Part shown: positions 25,807 through 36,161 of the stretch, piece by piece
Numbering within the stretch: the first letter of the stretch is position 1
Layout: the number at the start of each line of letters is the position of its first letter
From: Natronorubrum halophilum
GTDB taxonomy: Archaea; Halobacteriota; Halobacteria; Halobacteriales; Natrialbaceae
Assembly: GCF_003670115.1 (NCBI RefSeq)
Contig: NZ_QQTY01000005.1
Location: 372,001 to 436,000 of the forward strand
Length of the DNA: 64,000 nucleotides
Direction of reading: 5' to 3'
Program-made: the position numbers and the translations under genes
Notes under the pieces: model-generated
What the model was told of the DNA's origin: nothing
Databases searched by the model: none
What the model saw: the letters and a program-made list of their open reading frames with translations, nothing else

Positions 25807-27150
25807 TCAATCGTCGGCGCGCTGTGGTCGCTCCCGTCCCGAGACGGCGCTGCTGACCGTCCCCGCGGTTCGCTCGAGGACGTAGCGGAACTCCGCTCGC
25901 CGGTGGATGAACAGCGCCAGTCCGAGGAGGATGTAGACGGCGCTGTACGCGAGAAGCATCTCGTAACTCGAAAACGGCACGGTCACGAGTTCGCGGATCA
26001 TGGCGAACTCGAGGAGCACTTGCGAGAGAAAGAGCACCAGCAGTGCGATCGCTTCTCGGACCGTGATCTCGAAGTCGATCAGGATGGCGATGGCGAAGAA
26101 CGACTGGGCCGCCGTGAGCCAGATTTCGGCCATCTGTTTCGCATCGAACGGCAGCGCGCCGTACCGCCCCAACGCGAGGGAGTAGACGAGGACGAGCGTA
26201 CCGATGAGCAGGGTCCACTGATTGAGTTTTGACGAGATCAGGGCGTTGAAGCCCGCCGTCGATCGCGTCTTGTTGACCAGGTAGGCGACGACGATGAGTT
26301 CCGGCGACTCGGAGGCCAACGGCGCGATCCACTGGATCATGAAGAAGGCCGGGATCCCGGCTCCCGTCCCCAGTTCCTCGAGACCGTGGGCGAACGGTTC
26401 GACGGCGACGAAGATCACCAGCCCGGAGTAGACGAACAACAGGACGACGCTGGCGATCCGCAGCGGCCTGGCAAACGACTGGAGGTACGCCGGGACCCCG
26501 GTATGTATGTCGCTGTGTTCGACGTCGCCGCGGAGTACGATCGCGATGTAGACGACGTACAGTCCCACCAGAAACGCCATATCGAAGATGTCGATGCCGC
26601 CGTTAAACGGCACCAGAAACGCCCAGCCCGTCGCCAGCAGGAGGAAGACGATCTCGAGGCTGAGGTCGCGATCGACCGTGACGGCGTCCGTCCAGAATCC
26701 GCGACGATCCTCGACGGCGGGATCCGCGTCCGCCGCCCGGCGAAAGATGGTAAAGAGGGCGATGCCGGACCAGCCGAGGCCGATGAGGATCCGGTTGGCG
26801 CCGGTCATGTTGGCGACGGCGAGGTTGCCCGCCTCGATCCCGCGTTCGGTCCCCGCGAACTGTCCCGCGTTCCAGGCGTAGAGGGCGTCGACCGCGTACT
26901 CGGGGGCGACCGCCAGCACCGCGAGGACGGCGATCGCGAACGCTCGAGGGACGTCTTTCTCGGCGGTTTCGGCCGCCCACGCGAGCAGGAACGCGGCGCC
27001 GAGGATCGACACACCGCTGGCCGCGACCGTTCCGATCGTCGAGAGGGGGCCGAGCACCGATCCGCCGTACGCGGACGTCAGCCAGACGACCATCCACGGC
27101 ACGGTCAGCGAGGCGGCCAACCCGATCGTTCCCAGTGATCGCCACCTCAT
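25807..27150 (-). CDS. Sodium/calcium exchanger (CaCA) family membrane protein
   Basis: The start at 27150 ([15 protein letters not shown]) gives 447 residues, about 11 helices. The two alpha-repeat motifs are [20 protein letters not shown] and [18 protein letters not shown], each with the acidic or polar residues that coordinate the cation. The longer upstream frame is rejected as basic and stop-free by composition only. It exports Ca2+ or another cation in exchange for Na+ or H+. The hpt start is 49 bases beyond its stop, so it may be read with hpt. Confidence 0.88.
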   Translation of the reverse strand: MRWRSLGTIGLAASLTVPWMVVWLTSAYGGSVLGPLSTIGTVAASGVSILGAAFLLAWAAETAEKDVPRAFAIAVLAVLAVAPEYAVDALYAWNAGQFAGTERGIEAGNLAVANMTGANRILIGLGWSGIALFTIFRRAADADPAVEDRRGFWTDAVTVDRDLSLEIVFLLLATGWAFLVPFNGGIDIFDMAFLVGLYVVYIAIVLRGDVEHSDIHTGVPAYLQSFARPLRIASVVLLFVYSGLVIFVAVEPFAHGLEELGTGAGIPAFFMIQWIAPLASESPELIVVAYLVNKTRSTAGFNALISSKLNQWTLLIGTLVLVYSLALGRYGALPFDAKQMAEIWLTAAQSFFAIAILIDFEITVREAIALLVLFLSQVLLEFAMIRELVTVPFSSYEMLLAYSAVYILLGLALFIHRRAEFRYVLERTAGTVSSAVSGRERPQRADD

Positions 27151-27685
27151 AGAACCGCTCCGCGGTTCGCCGAACGTACTGGACCGTCGATTGGAATCGC
27201 GCCCGACATCGGACTCCGTCCGTATCGTTCGTCTCGCGTCGAGGGGCTCACTCGTCCGGACGTTCGAAGTGATTCGGAAGTGCCGGCTCTGAACGGCCCG
27301 CGGAGACTCCACCGACGGTGGGCGCAACTGCGCGAATCCACCAGTCGCTTCTCGTGCATAGATACACACAGCCAGACGAGTGAGTAAAACCTGCCGCCTG
27401 CTCATCCGCGCCGATGTCGCGTCCGAATATAGCGTTCGAAATCGCGGGCGGCACCGGTGTCGAACCTCGTCTCCTCGGGACAGGTGGTATCGGCCCGTGA
27501 GAGCGTAACCGCGAGCGAGAAGCGAAGACCTCCGGAAGCTCGAGGATCTCACCGGCGGGTCGGATCCGGAGTCGCTCCGGAAATAGTCAGTGAACGGATA
27601 GGGGCGGTCTTCGAAGGGATACCGTAACCGAGAGCCGCGACCGACCATCGACGGCGGGCGGGCGAGAAACGGTGTCCGTCGTGGC
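27151..27685. other. Intergenic region, nothing coding seen
   Basis: A 535-base stretch between two minus-strand genes. The overlapping frames are Arg/Ser-rich and look like shadows. An AT-rich patch at 27355-27390 (GATACACACA, GTGAGTAAAAC) and CGAATATAGCG near 27424 could be promoter elements for the exchanger gene, but their distance is large. Confidence 0.4.
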
Positions 27686-28438
27686 TTACGAACGGGAGAC
27701 GCCGTCGGGATCGATGCGGTTCGATTCGGGCACCGCACCGGATTCGCTCGAGACGGCGTATTCGCCCCGCTCCGTTGCCGTCCCCTCCTCGTCGCCGCCG
27801 AGAACGATCACGCCCGCTGCGAGCAACGGCGCGAGAATCCCCGCGACGACGACGCGCGGATCCGCGAGGGAGTCGCGAACGACGACTCTGTCGCCGGCCT
27901 CGAGTCCGTACTCGTCGATCACCCCGGCCGCAGCCTCGAGCGCGGCGGCGTGGGTCACGGTTCGCTCACCGTCGGTCAGCATCGCCGTCGCGGGATCGAC
28001 GTCCAGCGGCGGGAACGCGGGGTTTTCCGTCCAGACGCCGGCGTCGAAGTGGTGGATATCGGGCTCGTCGGGTTTCGCTCCGTAGCCGACGCGCTGGGCT
28101 CCGCGCGGGAGATCGTAGAGCCCGGACTCGAGGTCCGGAACCGGCGCGACGAGCGCCCGGAAATCGTCCTCGTCCGCGAGATCGGTCGGTGGCTCGAACC
28201 GCGTCGTTCCCTCGAGCAACGTGGTGCCGAAGAACGCGAGCACGGCGAGGGGTCCACCGCCGACGATTCCGACGGTGACGTCCTTGCGAACGCCGGAGTG
28301 TCGAAGGAAGTTGCCCGACTGCCAGGCCGTCGTACACAGCCAGTGGTGATCGAACTCCCGGCCCGTCGCATCGACCAGCGCCGTCCGGTCGTCCCGGCGT
28401 TCGCGCGTGAGTAACTCGTCGACTGTCGCGGCGGTCAT
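27686..28438 (-). CDS. Conserved hypothetical, faintly acyl-CoA-synthetase-like
   Basis: The 250-residue protein begins MTAATVDELLTRERRDDRTAL, then reads LVDATGREFDHHWLCTTAWQ, AGVIDEYGLEAGDRVVVRDS and LAAGVIVLGGD. These resemble fragments of the N-terminal region of AMP-forming acyl-CoA synthetases, but the P-loop-like (T/S)SGTTGxPKG motif and catalytic regions are absent. It may be a reduced, non-catalytic relative. No membrane segment is seen. Function is unknown. Confidence 0.7.
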   Translation of the reverse strand: MTAATVDELLTRERRDDRTALVDATGREFDHHWLCTTAWQSGNFLRHSGVRKDVTVGIVGGGPLAVLAFFGTTLLEGTTRFEPPTDLADEDDFRALVAPVPDLESGLYDLPRGAQRVGYGAKPDEPDIHHFDAGVWTENPAFPPLDVDPATAMLTDGERTVTHAAALEAAAGVIDEYGLEAGDRVVVRDSLADPRVVVAGILAPLLAAGVIVLGGDEEGTATERGEYAVSSESGAVPESNRIDPDGVSRS

Positions 28439-28525
28439 ACGCCCACTCGAGGGCCAGTCGAAAAAAGCGCGCCGACTCGAGTCGCTGATATTTCCACCGT
28501 CGATTCTCGAGCGCCCAGTCCGGTA

Positions 28526-29125
28526 TCAGTCGTCCGCGGCCGCCGGAGCGGTGTCGGCGTGGTCGATATCGGTGCCGAGGCAGTCGAGGAATTCGGCCAA
28601 CCACTCGGGGTGATCCGGCCACGCCTGTCCCGTCACGAGGGTGTCGTCGCGCGTTACCTCGTTCGTCCAGTCCCCGCCGGCACCGCGGACGTCGGCCTCG
28701 AGCGCCGGATAGCCGGTACAGGTGCGTCCCTCGAGGACGTCGGCCGCGGCGAGGATCTGGACGCCGTGGCAGAGCGACGCGACGGGCTTGTCCGCCTCGA
28801 AGAAGTGTTGGACGATTTCGATGACCTCGTCGTACGTTCGAAGGTACTCGGGCGCGCGGCCGCCCGGCACGACGAGCGCGTCGTAGTCGGCGGGATCGAC
28901 GGCGTCGAAATCGTGATTCAATTCGAAGTTGTGCCCCGGCTTTTCCGTGTACGTCTGGTCACCCTCGAAGTCGTGGATGGCCGTCGGACAGGTGTCGCCG
29001 GCCTCCTTTTCGGGACAGACCGCGTGGACGTCGTAGCCGACCATCTGGAGCGCCTGAAACGGTACCATTACCTCGTAGTCCTCGACGAAATCGCCGGCGA
29101 GGAGCAGGATCTTGTGTGCTGTCAT
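28526..29125 (-). CDS. DJ-1/PfpI family protein
   Basis: The start at 29125 gives 199 residues: [20 protein letters not shown], with the conserved Glu18 of the nucleophile elbow partner. [12 protein letters not shown] and the nucleophile motif [10 protein letters not shown] (Cys) match PfpI/DJ-1 proteins, which act as proteases, glyoxalases or deglycases. The tail is Ala/Asp-rich. A second DJ-1-type protein lies at 51702-52382. The precise activity cannot be assigned. Confidence 0.9.
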   Translation of the reverse strand: MTAHKILLLAGDFVEDYEVMVPFQALQMVGYDVHAVCPEKEAGDTCPTAIHDFEGDQTYTEKPGHNFELNHDFDAVDPADYDALVVPGGRAPEYLRTYDEVIEIVQHFFEADKPVASLCHGVQILAAADVLEGRTCTGYPALEADVRGAGGDWTNEVTRDDTLVTGQAWPDHPEWLAEFLDCLGTDIDHADTAPAAADD

Positions 29126-29288
29126 CGGAGTACCCACGTATCCATTCGACAACGCTCACCATAGTTCGTGTTGGGCGTTATCACGACACTCATACCAGCG
29201 GATACGAGTCCTCGAATCAGACGGCCGGATCACACACTCCGGGAAGCGCGCCAAAACTGCGACGACAACGAGCGAGGGACTGTCGCCG

Positions 29289-30452
29289 TTAGAACGCCCG
29301 CTTGATCTTCTCGAAGAAGCCTTCCTTGACCTCGATCTCGTCGCCGCCGGCCTCGGCGAACGCCTCGAGTGCATCCCGCTGTTCTTCGTTTAGACTCTCG
29401 GGAGTGACGATCTGAACCTGCACGTAGAGGTCGCCCTGGCCGCGGCCGCGGAGGCGAGGCATTCCCTTGTCCTCGAGGCGGAAGGTCTCGCCGCTCTGGG
29501 TTCCCCTGGGAACCTCGAGTTCGACGGACCCGTCGAGCGTCGGCACCTCGATGGTGTCCCCGAAGGTAGCCTGCGGGAACGAAATGGGGAGTCGGTACTG
29601 CAGGTCGTCGCCGTCGCGTTCGAACTCGTCGTGGTCGCGGACCGAAACGTCGATCAGCAGATCGCCGCGGCGGCTGCCTTCGGGACTGGGCGCACCCTCG
29701 CGTTCCATCCGGAGGGTCTGGCCGCCCTGGATCCCCGCCGGCACTTCAACGCTCAGCGACGCCTCGTTGCGGACGTAGCCCTCGCCGCGACACTCGCTGC
29801 AGGTCTCGGAGTAGAGCGTCCCGTCACCCTCACAGCGCCGGCACGTGGTCGTTTGTTGCACCCGACCCAGCGGCGTCTGCTGAACCTGGGTCACCTGCCC
29901 GCGACCCTGACACTCCGGACAGGTCTGGGCGTCCGCATCCGGCGGGTGCCCCGCGCCCTCGCAGGTGTCACACTCCTCGGGACGCTCGACGGTGAACTGC
30001 TTTTGCGCCCCCTCGTAGGCCTCCTCGAGGTCGATCTCGAGTTCGGTTCGCAGGTCGCGACCCTTCTGCGGACGACGCCGACCGCGGCCGCCACCGCCGC
30101 CGAAGACCTGCTCAAAAATGTCGCCGAGACCGCCGCCGCCCATTCCGCCGCCGCCCATACCACCGAACGGGCCGCCACCCATGCCGCCGCCGGCGCCGCC
30201 TTCGCTGGCGTCGAAGCCGTGCTTTTCGGCCTGTTCGTACCGGTCGTGCCCCATCCGGTCGTAGGCCTGACGCTTTTCCTCGTCGGTGAGGACCTGCTTC
30301 GCCTTCTGTATTCTCTTGAACTTCTCCTCGGCGTCAGGGTCGTCGCTGACGTCCGGATGGTACTCCGTCGCCTTCTCCCGATACGCCTGTTTGATATCCT
30401 CGGTCGACGCGTCGGAGCTCACACCGAGCGCGTCGTAGAAGTCCTCGCTCAT
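29289..30452 (-). CDS. dnaJ: Chaperone DnaJ (Hsp40)
   Basis: The start at 30452 (MSEDFYDALGVSSDAS) gives 387 residues. The order is J domain with HPD (YHPDV) at residues 1-68, a Gly-rich linker (GGAGGGMGGGPFGGMG), four CxxCxGxG zinc motifs (CDTCEGAG, CPECQGRG, CRRCEGDG, CSECRGEG) and the C-terminal substrate-binding domains. It stimulates DnaK and delivers substrates. It is read on the same strand as dnaK and grpE, but a HAD gene on the other strand separates dnaJ from dnaK. Confidence 0.97.
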   Translation of the reverse strand: MSEDFYDALGVSSDASTEDIKQAYREKATEYHPDVSDDPDAEEKFKRIQKAKQVLTDEEKRQAYDRMGHDRYEQAEKHGFDASEGGAGGGMGGGPFGGMGGGGMGGGGLGDIFEQVFGGGGGRGRRRPQKGRDLRTELEIDLEEAYEGAQKQFTVERPEECDTCEGAGHPPDADAQTCPECQGRGQVTQVQQTPLGRVQQTTTCRRCEGDGTLYSETCSECRGEGYVRNEASLSVEVPAGIQGGQTLRMEREGAPSPEGSRRGDLLIDVSVRDHDEFERDGDDLQYRLPISFPQATFGDTIEVPTLDGSVELEVPRGTQSGETFRLEDKGMPRLRGRGQGDLYVQVQIVTPESLNEEQRDALEAFAEAGGDEIEVKEGFFEKIKRAF

Positions 30453-31059
30453 TCGTTGTTCGACCGATACTCGGTTGAGACACTTGAAACGAACGTTCCA
30501 CCCCGGACTGTTCCCGCCTCGGGTTCGCCTGCGGCGAACCACTCGGCGCAAAAACTTCGGTGAAAAATACCGGAAGTAGACGCTTCCGAACCCTCGTTCG
30601 CTTTGCTTACGAGGAGGCTGCTCGCTCACTTCGTTCGCGGGTGTACCGCTACGTCACAGTCAGAGCGGCAACTCGTCGTCAGCAGCTATAGTAGCCACTG
30701 AAAGTCACTGCACACCTGATCGCACGAGGGCAGCGCGGTTCGGAGCGAACGGAGTGAGTGAGAACCGCGGCTACGCGATGGCGTGTAAATCGTTTCAGTT
30801 GTTACTACAGTACCACGTGTTCATGTGGACTTCGAAACTCACGATACGTACAGAAGACACAGCCGACGGAGTGGAAATTGCTCCAACCGTTCTCGTCGGT
30901 GGGGAACGCGCCGAATACAGCAGTCGGTTTAGCAAACCACCAGCGGCTGTGGTGAGCGATCGGTCCTGGATCGACTGTCGATTCGTACGCGACAGTTTCC
31001 GTACACCGTGGTAGGTTACTTTTTTGAACAGTCGAGTACTCGAGATACGTACAGTACCG
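30453..31059. other. Long AT-richer intergenic region between dnaJ and a HAD gene
   Basis: About 600 bases with no convincing frame. It is visibly richer in A and T than the surrounding genes. It holds a stem-loop (30734-30769), a stretch (GCTATAGTAGCCACTGAAAG, near 30686) that looks like a dispersed haloarchaeal element, and frames from 30795 to 31200 that are basic and unlike neighbours. It may be remnant mobile DNA. Confidence 0.4.
30734..30769. repeat. Stem-loop, 8-bp arms
   Basis: CGCGGTTC at 30734-30741 pairs with GAACCGCG at 30762-30769 around a 20-base loop containing GAGCGAACGGAGTGAGTGA. The loop motif is common in haloarchaeal intergenic sequence. It may be a terminator or part of a dispersed element. 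Confidence 0.5.
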
Positions 31060-31755
31060 ATGGAAACACCCGGCAACAAACGCGTTGAAGCGATCTCCTT
31101 CGATCTCGATAACACCCTCGTTCGATACGAACGCTCCCCCGGTGACGTGCTCCAAGCGACCTTCGACAAGCACGGATTCGAACCGATATTTTCTGTCGAG
31201 CAATACTATGCCCGATACGACGAGTTTGCGGAGACGTGCGATTCAATGAACGAGCTTCGTTCCGAATGCTTTGCATCACTCGCTTCTGAGAACGGGTACG
31301 AGAGCCAATTAGGGCGGGACATTGCGAAGGCGTTCAGTAACGAACGCGACCAATCGAACGTAGAACTGCTCCCGGCTGCCGACCGCATCTTAGAGACGCT
31401 CTCTCGAGAATACCGGTTGGCTATCGTTACTAACGGCGCACAGGACGCACAACAGCAGAAAATCAGCGCTGTAAACCTCGAGCGATGGATTGATACGGTC
31501 GTTATCGCGGGACACGATACCCCGCCGAAGCCGAGCCCGGAATCGTTTCGCCGCGTCACCCGATCCCTAAACGCCGCTCCAGCGACAACGGTTCACGTCG
31601 GCGATTCGCTCGAGACGGATATTGCGGGTGCAACTGCTGCCGGACTCGATTCGGTCTGGATCTCTGAAGACGCTCCGACGCGAGAATTCGACCCGACGTA
31701 CCGAGTGGATTCCCTCGGCGATCTGTTCCCTTCCCCGTGGAGTAGGGAACCGTAA
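31060..31755 (+). CDS. HAD-superfamily hydrolase inserted between dnaJ and dnaK
   Basis: The ATG at 31060 gives 231 residues (METPGNKRVEAISFDLDN). Motif I is FDLDNTLVRYE, motif II is IVTNGAQD, the motif III Lys is in PPKPSPE and motif IV is VHVGDSLETDIAGA. It is a subfamily I-type HAD phosphatase or dehalogenase. It is more AT-rich than its neighbours and runs against the chaperone strand. That argues for later insertion into the chaperone locus. Confidence 0.88.
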   Translation: METPGNKRVEAISFDLDNTLVRYERSPGDVLQATFDKHGFEPIFSVEQYYARYDEFAETCDSMNELRSECFASLASENGYESQLGRDIAKAFSNERDQSNVELLPAADRILETLSREYRLAIVTNGAQDAQQQKISAVNLERWIDTVVIAGHDTPPKPSPESFRRVTRSLNAAPATTVHVGDSLETDIAGATAAGLDSVWISEDAPTREFDPTYRVDSLGDLFPSPWSREP

Positions 31756-31871
31756 AAATAATCCTCGCATCGCTCGTCGTCGTCACATTCGAAAACTCAC
31801 TGCGTTCGTTTTCGAAACGACGATGGACTCGCAGCGCTCGCCCATCGAGTCGAAGAGAACGACTCCTCGTG

Positions 31872-33782
31872 TTACTCGTCGTCGTCTTCTTCGACGTCTT
31901 CGAAGTCCGCGTCGACGAACTCCTCGCCTTCGCCGCCAGCCTCGGGACCGGGGTTCGGTCCGCCGCCCATGCCGCCGGGGCCTGCGCCGGCCGCACCGCC
32001 TGCTGCACCGCCCGCAGCGCCACCAGCGCCCGCAGCGCCGGCTTCCTGGTAGATCTGCTTGCCGATCTCCTGCAGCTCCTTGCTCAGATCCTCCGTCGCC
32101 TGCTCGATGGCGTCGGCGTCCGCGTCGCCGTCGTCGATCGTCTCCTCCAAGTCCTCGACGGCGTCCTCGATGTCGGCGCGCAGGTCGTCGTCGACCTCCT
32201 CGTTCTCCTCGAGGAGCGTTTCGGCGCGCTGGATCGTCGCCTCGGCGGTGTTACGGGCCTCGATGCGTTCGCGCTTTTGCTTGTCCTCTTCGGCGTGCTC
32301 CTCGGCCTCGCTTTGCATTTTCTCGATCTCGGCGTCGGAGAGGCCGGCCCCGCCCTCGATGGTGATCTCCTCGCTGGTGCCGGTGCCTTTGTCCTCCGCG
32401 CTCACGTTGACGATGCCGTTCTCGTCGATGGAGAACGTGACTTCGATCTGTGGCGTGCCCGCGGGAGCCGGCGGAATGCCGGTCAGGTGGAACTCGCCGA
32501 GCATCTCGTTTTTCTGGGCCAGTTCGCGCTCGCCCTGGAAGACGCGGACCTGCACGGAGGTCTGGTTGTCCGCCGCGGTCGTGAAGATCTTCGACTCCTC
32601 GGTCGGAATCGTCGTGTTCTTCTCGATGAGTCGCTCGAAGAGGCCGCCCTTGACCTCGATACCGAGCGAGAGCGGCGTCACGTCGAGCAGGACGATGTCG
32701 TCGACTTCGCCGCCGAGGACGCCGCCCTGAATCGCGGCCCCGAGCGAGACGGCCTCGTCGGGGTTGACGTTCTTCTGGGGATCCTTGCCCGTCAGTTCCT
32801 CGACCTTCTCCGAAACCTGTGGCATTCGCGTCGAACCGCCGACCAGGAGGACCTCGTCGATGTCGTCTTTCTCGTAGCCCGCGTCCTCGAGCGCCTGCTC
32901 CGTCGGTTCGACGGTGCGCTCGATGAAGTCGCTGGTGAGCGATTCGAACTTGGCGCGCGTCATCGATTCCTCGAGGTGGATCGGGCCGTCGTCGGTCGCC
33001 GTGATAAAGGGCAGGTTGATCTCGGTCTCCTTCCGGCTCGAGAGCTCGATCTTGGCCTCCTCGGCGGCGTCCTTGAGCCGCTGGAGGGCCTGACGGTCGT
33101 CGCGGAGGTCGATGCCGTGTTCCGATTCGAACTCGTCGGCGAGCCAGTCGATGATCGCCTCGTCCCAGTCGTCGCCACCGAGGTCGTTGTCCCCGTTGGT
33201 CGCGACGACTTCGTAGACGCCGCCGCCGAGGTCGAGAATCGAAACGTCGAACGTGCCGCCACCGAGGTCGTAGACGAGCACGGTCTGGTCGGAGTCGTCG
33301 TCGAGTCCGTAGGCCATCGACGCTGCCGTCGGCTCGTTGATGATGCGCTCGACCTCGAAGCCGGCGATCTCGCCGGCGTCTTTGGTCGCCTGACGCTGTC
33401 GGTCGGAGAAGTACGCGGGAACCGTGATGACGGCCTTCTCGACCTCGTCGCCGAGGTAGTCTTCGGCGTCGCGTTTGATCTTCTGGAGGATCATCGCCGA
33501 GATCTGTTCGGGCGTGTACTCCTCGTCCTCGATCTCGACGGTGTAGTCCTCCTCGCCGATGTGGCGCTTGATCGAGGCGATCGTCTTTTCGGGATTCTGG
33601 ATCGCCTGATTCTTCGCCGGTTTGCCGACGAGCCGTTCGTCGTCGTCGGTAAACGCGACGACCGAGGGCGTCGTTCGCTCACCTTCGGCGTTGACGATGA
33701 TCTCCGGATCGCCACCTTCCATCACCGCGAACGCGCTGTTCGTCGTCCCAAGGTCGATTCCGAGAATTTTGTTGCTCGCCAT
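31872..33782 (-). CDS. dnaK: Chaperone DnaK (Hsp70)
   Basis: The 636-residue protein begins [20 protein letters not shown], the Hsp70 ATPase signature. [14 protein letters not shown] and [13 protein letters not shown] are intact, the substrate domain follows, and the tail is Gly/Ala-rich and highly acidic. It folds and protects proteins with DnaJ and GrpE. A TATA-like element precedes it at 33806-33818. The usual grpE-dnaK-dnaJ order is kept on the minus strand but spread by inserted genes. Confidence 0.98.
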   Translation of the reverse strand: MASNKILGIDLGTTNSAFAVMEGGDPEIIVNAEGERTTPSVVAFTDDDERLVGKPAKNQAIQNPEKTIASIKRHIGEEDYTVEIEDEEYTPEQISAMILQKIKRDAEDYLGDEVEKAVITVPAYFSDRQRQATKDAGEIAGFEVERIINEPTAASMAYGLDDDSDQTVLVYDLGGGTFDVSILDLGGGVYEVVATNGDNDLGGDDWDEAIIDWLADEFESEHGIDLRDDRQALQRLKDAAEEAKIELSSRKETEINLPFITATDDGPIHLEESMTRAKFESLTSDFIERTVEPTEQALEDAGYEKDDIDEVLLVGGSTRMPQVSEKVEELTGKDPQKNVNPDEAVSLGAAIQGGVLGGEVDDIVLLDVTPLSLGIEVKGGLFERLIEKNTTIPTEESKIFTTAADNQTSVQVRVFQGERELAQKNEMLGEFHLTGIPPAPAGTPQIEVTFSIDENGIVNVSAEDKGTGTSEEITIEGGAGLSDAEIEKMQSEAEEHAEEDKQKRERIEARNTAEATIQRAETLLEENEEVDDDLRADIEDAVEDLEETIDDGDADADAIEQATEDLSKELQEIGKQIYQEAGAAGAGGAAGGAAGGAAGAGPGGMGGGPNPGPEAGGEGEEFVDADFEDVEEDDDE

Positions 33783-33805
33783 CGTGGAGGGCTATTGTGC
33801 GCACT

Positions 33806-33818
33806 TTGTTTTAAAGGT
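33806..33818 (-). promoter_or_regulatory. TATA box of dnaK
   Basis: On the minus strand the sequence is CCTTTAAAAC, about 30 bases before the start codon, the expected spacing for an essentially leaderless dnaK transcript. It is the only AT-rich element there. Confidence 0.55.
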
Positions 33819-33912
33819 TACTAGGCAGTTTCGCGGCCAGAATAAAATCCCACGAGACCCGCGTATAACGCACTAAGACGGCCAGAAGAGGAGGAATGGG
33901 AATATCTGATCT

Positions 33913-34495
33913 GTGCGAGACACGGTGTCAGTCAAAAATACGGAGCTACTGGTCCCCCTCCCGGTCAACGAGCCGGCACTCGTCCGAAAGACGGTCGATG
34001 CCGGCGTCAGGAACGTGTTTCTCTCGCACGTCGCAGGGGACGAAGTACGCCGCGTCGTACGAGCCAGCCGCTTCAATCACGACGGTGAGCCCGGTGGTCG
34101 CGGCCTCGCGTTCCAAGAGCGAGTCGATGGGGCTCGACCTCGAGAACGATTACGTAGCGAACGAAGACGATAGTACACTCATCGGAGTGGCGATCGAGTC
34201 ACCAAATGCGGTGACGAATATCGAGTCGATCCTCGACGTGCCGACTCTCGGCTTCGTCTTCATCTGGCCGTTCGATATCTCGGTCGCACTCGGTCACCCG
34301 ACGACAGTGAACGGGGATTATCCCCGTCGGCGTCGTCCGTCGGGTATGGGAGTCGGACCCGCGTTCGACGGTTGGACTACCGGACGTAGCTCACTCTCGG
34401 TAAGGCGCGAAAACGGACTCGAGCGGCCGGTGAGTGACGTCGGTGGCTCGAAAGCTACCTACCCGATAGACGACGGTCCCGGTGTCGAACTGTGA
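33913..34495 (+). pseudogene. Frameshifted, truncated HpcH/HpaI aldolase remnant
   Basis: Frame 1 from 33913 reads TELLVPLPVNEPALVRKTVD, AGVRNVFLSHVAGDEVRRVV and ASRFNHDGEPGGRG. Near 34125 the match jumps one frame and continues MGLDLENDYVANEDDSTLIG, VAIESPNAVTNIESILDVP and LGFVFIWPFDISVALGHP. This is the middle of a 2,4-dihydroxyhept-2-enedioate/4-hydroxy-2-oxovalerate class II aldolase, including the metal-ligand region. About 80 N-terminal residues are missing and the C-terminus is degraded. The TGA stop overlaps the MFS start by four bases. Confidence 0.8.
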
Positions 34496-35772
34496 CGCCG
34501 ACGGGCGCACGGTGGCGAAACACCGATCCAGAATCGCGCCTGCTGATCGCCACCCTGTTACTTGCGAGTACGCTGACGGTCATGTCAGGGGCGACGATCG
34601 CGCCCTCGCTGCCGGCGATACGCGCACACTTCGCGACCGTCGAAAACGCCGCCCTCCTGGTTCGACTCGTCCTGACGATACCGGCGCTGTTCATCGCCCT
34701 CGGCGCACCGGTCGCCGGACTCGTCGTGGATCGGGTGGGACGAAAACCGATGCTGATCGCCTCGACCGCGCTCTACGTCGTCGCCGGGGGCTCCGGTTAC
34801 GTGCTGGCGACGCTCCCCAGCATCTTGGTCGGCCGAGCGACGCTCGGCCTCGCCGTCGCGGGCATCATGACGAGTGCGACGACGCTCATCGCCGATTACT
34901 ACTCGGGCGTTCGTCGAGAGGAACTCCTCGGGAAGCAGGCGGCGTTCATGTCGTTCGGCGGCGTGATCTTTCTGCCTCTCGGCGGGTTTCTCGCCGACGT
35001 CGGCTGGCGCGTTCCGTTTCTGATCTACGTCTCGGCCGCGGTGTTGGTACCGCTGATGGTCGTCGCGGTGTACGAGCCCACGATCGGTTCTCCGACTCGA
35101 GCGCTCGAGCCCACTACGTGCGATCCGGCGACCGGGATTCCGGTCAGTCGAACGGACGGTGGCCGATCGACGCCGTCTGTCCGCTCGGGTCGCGTCCCGG
35201 GGAAAGCGATTTCGCTGGCCTACCTGACGGCGCTCGTGTCGATGGTGATCTTCTACATGATACCCGTGCAGATCCCGTTCTATCTGGAGACGCTCGCGGC
35301 GACGAACGGATCCGAGGTCGGCCTCGCAATCGCGACGATGACGCTGGTGAGTGGCGTGACGTCGACGCAGTTCTATCGGGTCAGCGCGCGCCTCGACGCG
35401 ACCGGTATTACGGCGCTCGTGTTCGGGTTCATGGGCGTCGGCTACGTCGTCATCGGCTCGAGCAACGGCTATTCGCAGGTGATCGTCGGACTGGCCGTTT
35501 CCGGCATCGGACTCGGATTGCTCTTTCCGAACCTGAACACGTGGGTGACCGACAACGCGTCCGAGGACGTTCGCGGACGCGTCCTCGGCGGCCTCACGAG
35601 CGTTATCTTCCTCGGGCAGTTCCTCTCGCCGATTCTGACCCAGCCGATCGTCACTCGAGTTGGACTCGGAACGGGTTACAACGTCCTTGGACTCGTGCTG
35701 GCCGGACTCTTTGTGGTGGTCGTCACCGGGGGACTGATTGGATGGCTCGAGCGACCGGAATCGACCGGATGA
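34492..35772 (+). CDS. MFS drug/metabolite efflux-type transporter
   Basis: A GTG start at 34492 overlaps the dead aldolase stop. The 426-residue protein has about 12 helices. The MFS motif between helices 2 and 3 is GLVVDRVGRKPM, and an internal repeat-type GYVVIGSSNGYSQV follows in the second half. It resembles multidrug or small-molecule exporters of the DHA group. The substrate is unknown. The neighbouring aldolase remnant may once have supplied or consumed it. Confidence 0.9.
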   Translation: MTPTGARWRNTDPESRLLIATLLLASTLTVMSGATIAPSLPAIRAHFATVENAALLVRLVLTIPALFIALGAPVAGLVVDRVGRKPMLIASTALYVVAGGSGYVLATLPSILVGRATLGLAVAGIMTSATTLIADYYSGVRREELLGKQAAFMSFGGVIFLPLGGFLADVGWRVPFLIYVSAAVLVPLMVVAVYEPTIGSPTRALEPTTCDPATGIPVSRTDGGRSTPSVRSGRVPGKAISLAYLTALVSMVIFYMIPVQIPFYLETLAATNGSEVGLAIATMTLVSGVTSTQFYRVSARLDATGITALVFGFMGVGYVVIGSSNGYSQVIVGLAVSGIGLGLLFPNLNTWVTDNASEDVRGRVLGGLTSVIFLGQFLSPILTQPIVTRVGLGTGYNVLGLVLAGLFVVVVTGGLIGWLERPESTG

Positions 35773-36161
35773 ACGGCTAACGGATACGACCGACACGCGT
35801 AGCGACCGATGGACGCCGGCGAAAACGGTACGATCGGGAGGGACGTCGACGGAATCGTTCGAGAAACCGAACCCGGTGAGACGATCATCACGCCGGCGGC
35901 GTCCCACACAGCTGGGAAGTGCTGGGCGACGATGCGACACAGGTTATCTGCGTGATCGCGCCACCCGAAGCGGACAGTCGACCCGGACGAATTAGCTCGT
36001 AGCGTCGTCATCACTACCGGTGGCCGGATTTCCGATCGTCCGCGTTGTGACACCTCGGCGAGGGTCGTTCCGACAAACGAAATGGCTTCTGGTCACGTTA
36101 GTCGGTTCCGGCGAAAACCGGCGGGTCAGCCCGTTCCTTCGTCGTGCTCGCACTGCCTTCG
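35773..36161. other. Intergenic region with a possible cupin fragment
   Basis: A 48-codon plus-strand frame (35809-35955) reads VDGIVRETEPGETIITPAAS then HTA, similar to the metal-binding second motif of cupins. It lacks the first motif and ends in a short divergent tail. Otherwise the region, between an MFS gene and grpE, has no convincing gene. I treat the frame as a weak relic. Confidence 0.3.

Noticed and set aside
30795..31203. Minus-strand frames between dnaJ and the HAD gene
   Set aside because: Two overlapping frames with basic composition and no family match; retained only as an unusual region.
31869..33824. 651-codon plus-strand frame opposite dnaK
   Set aside because: A full antisense shadow of dnaK, common in high-GC genes.
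34455..34694. Minus-strand ORF across the MFS start
   Set aside because: No motif; overlaps the better-supported transporter.
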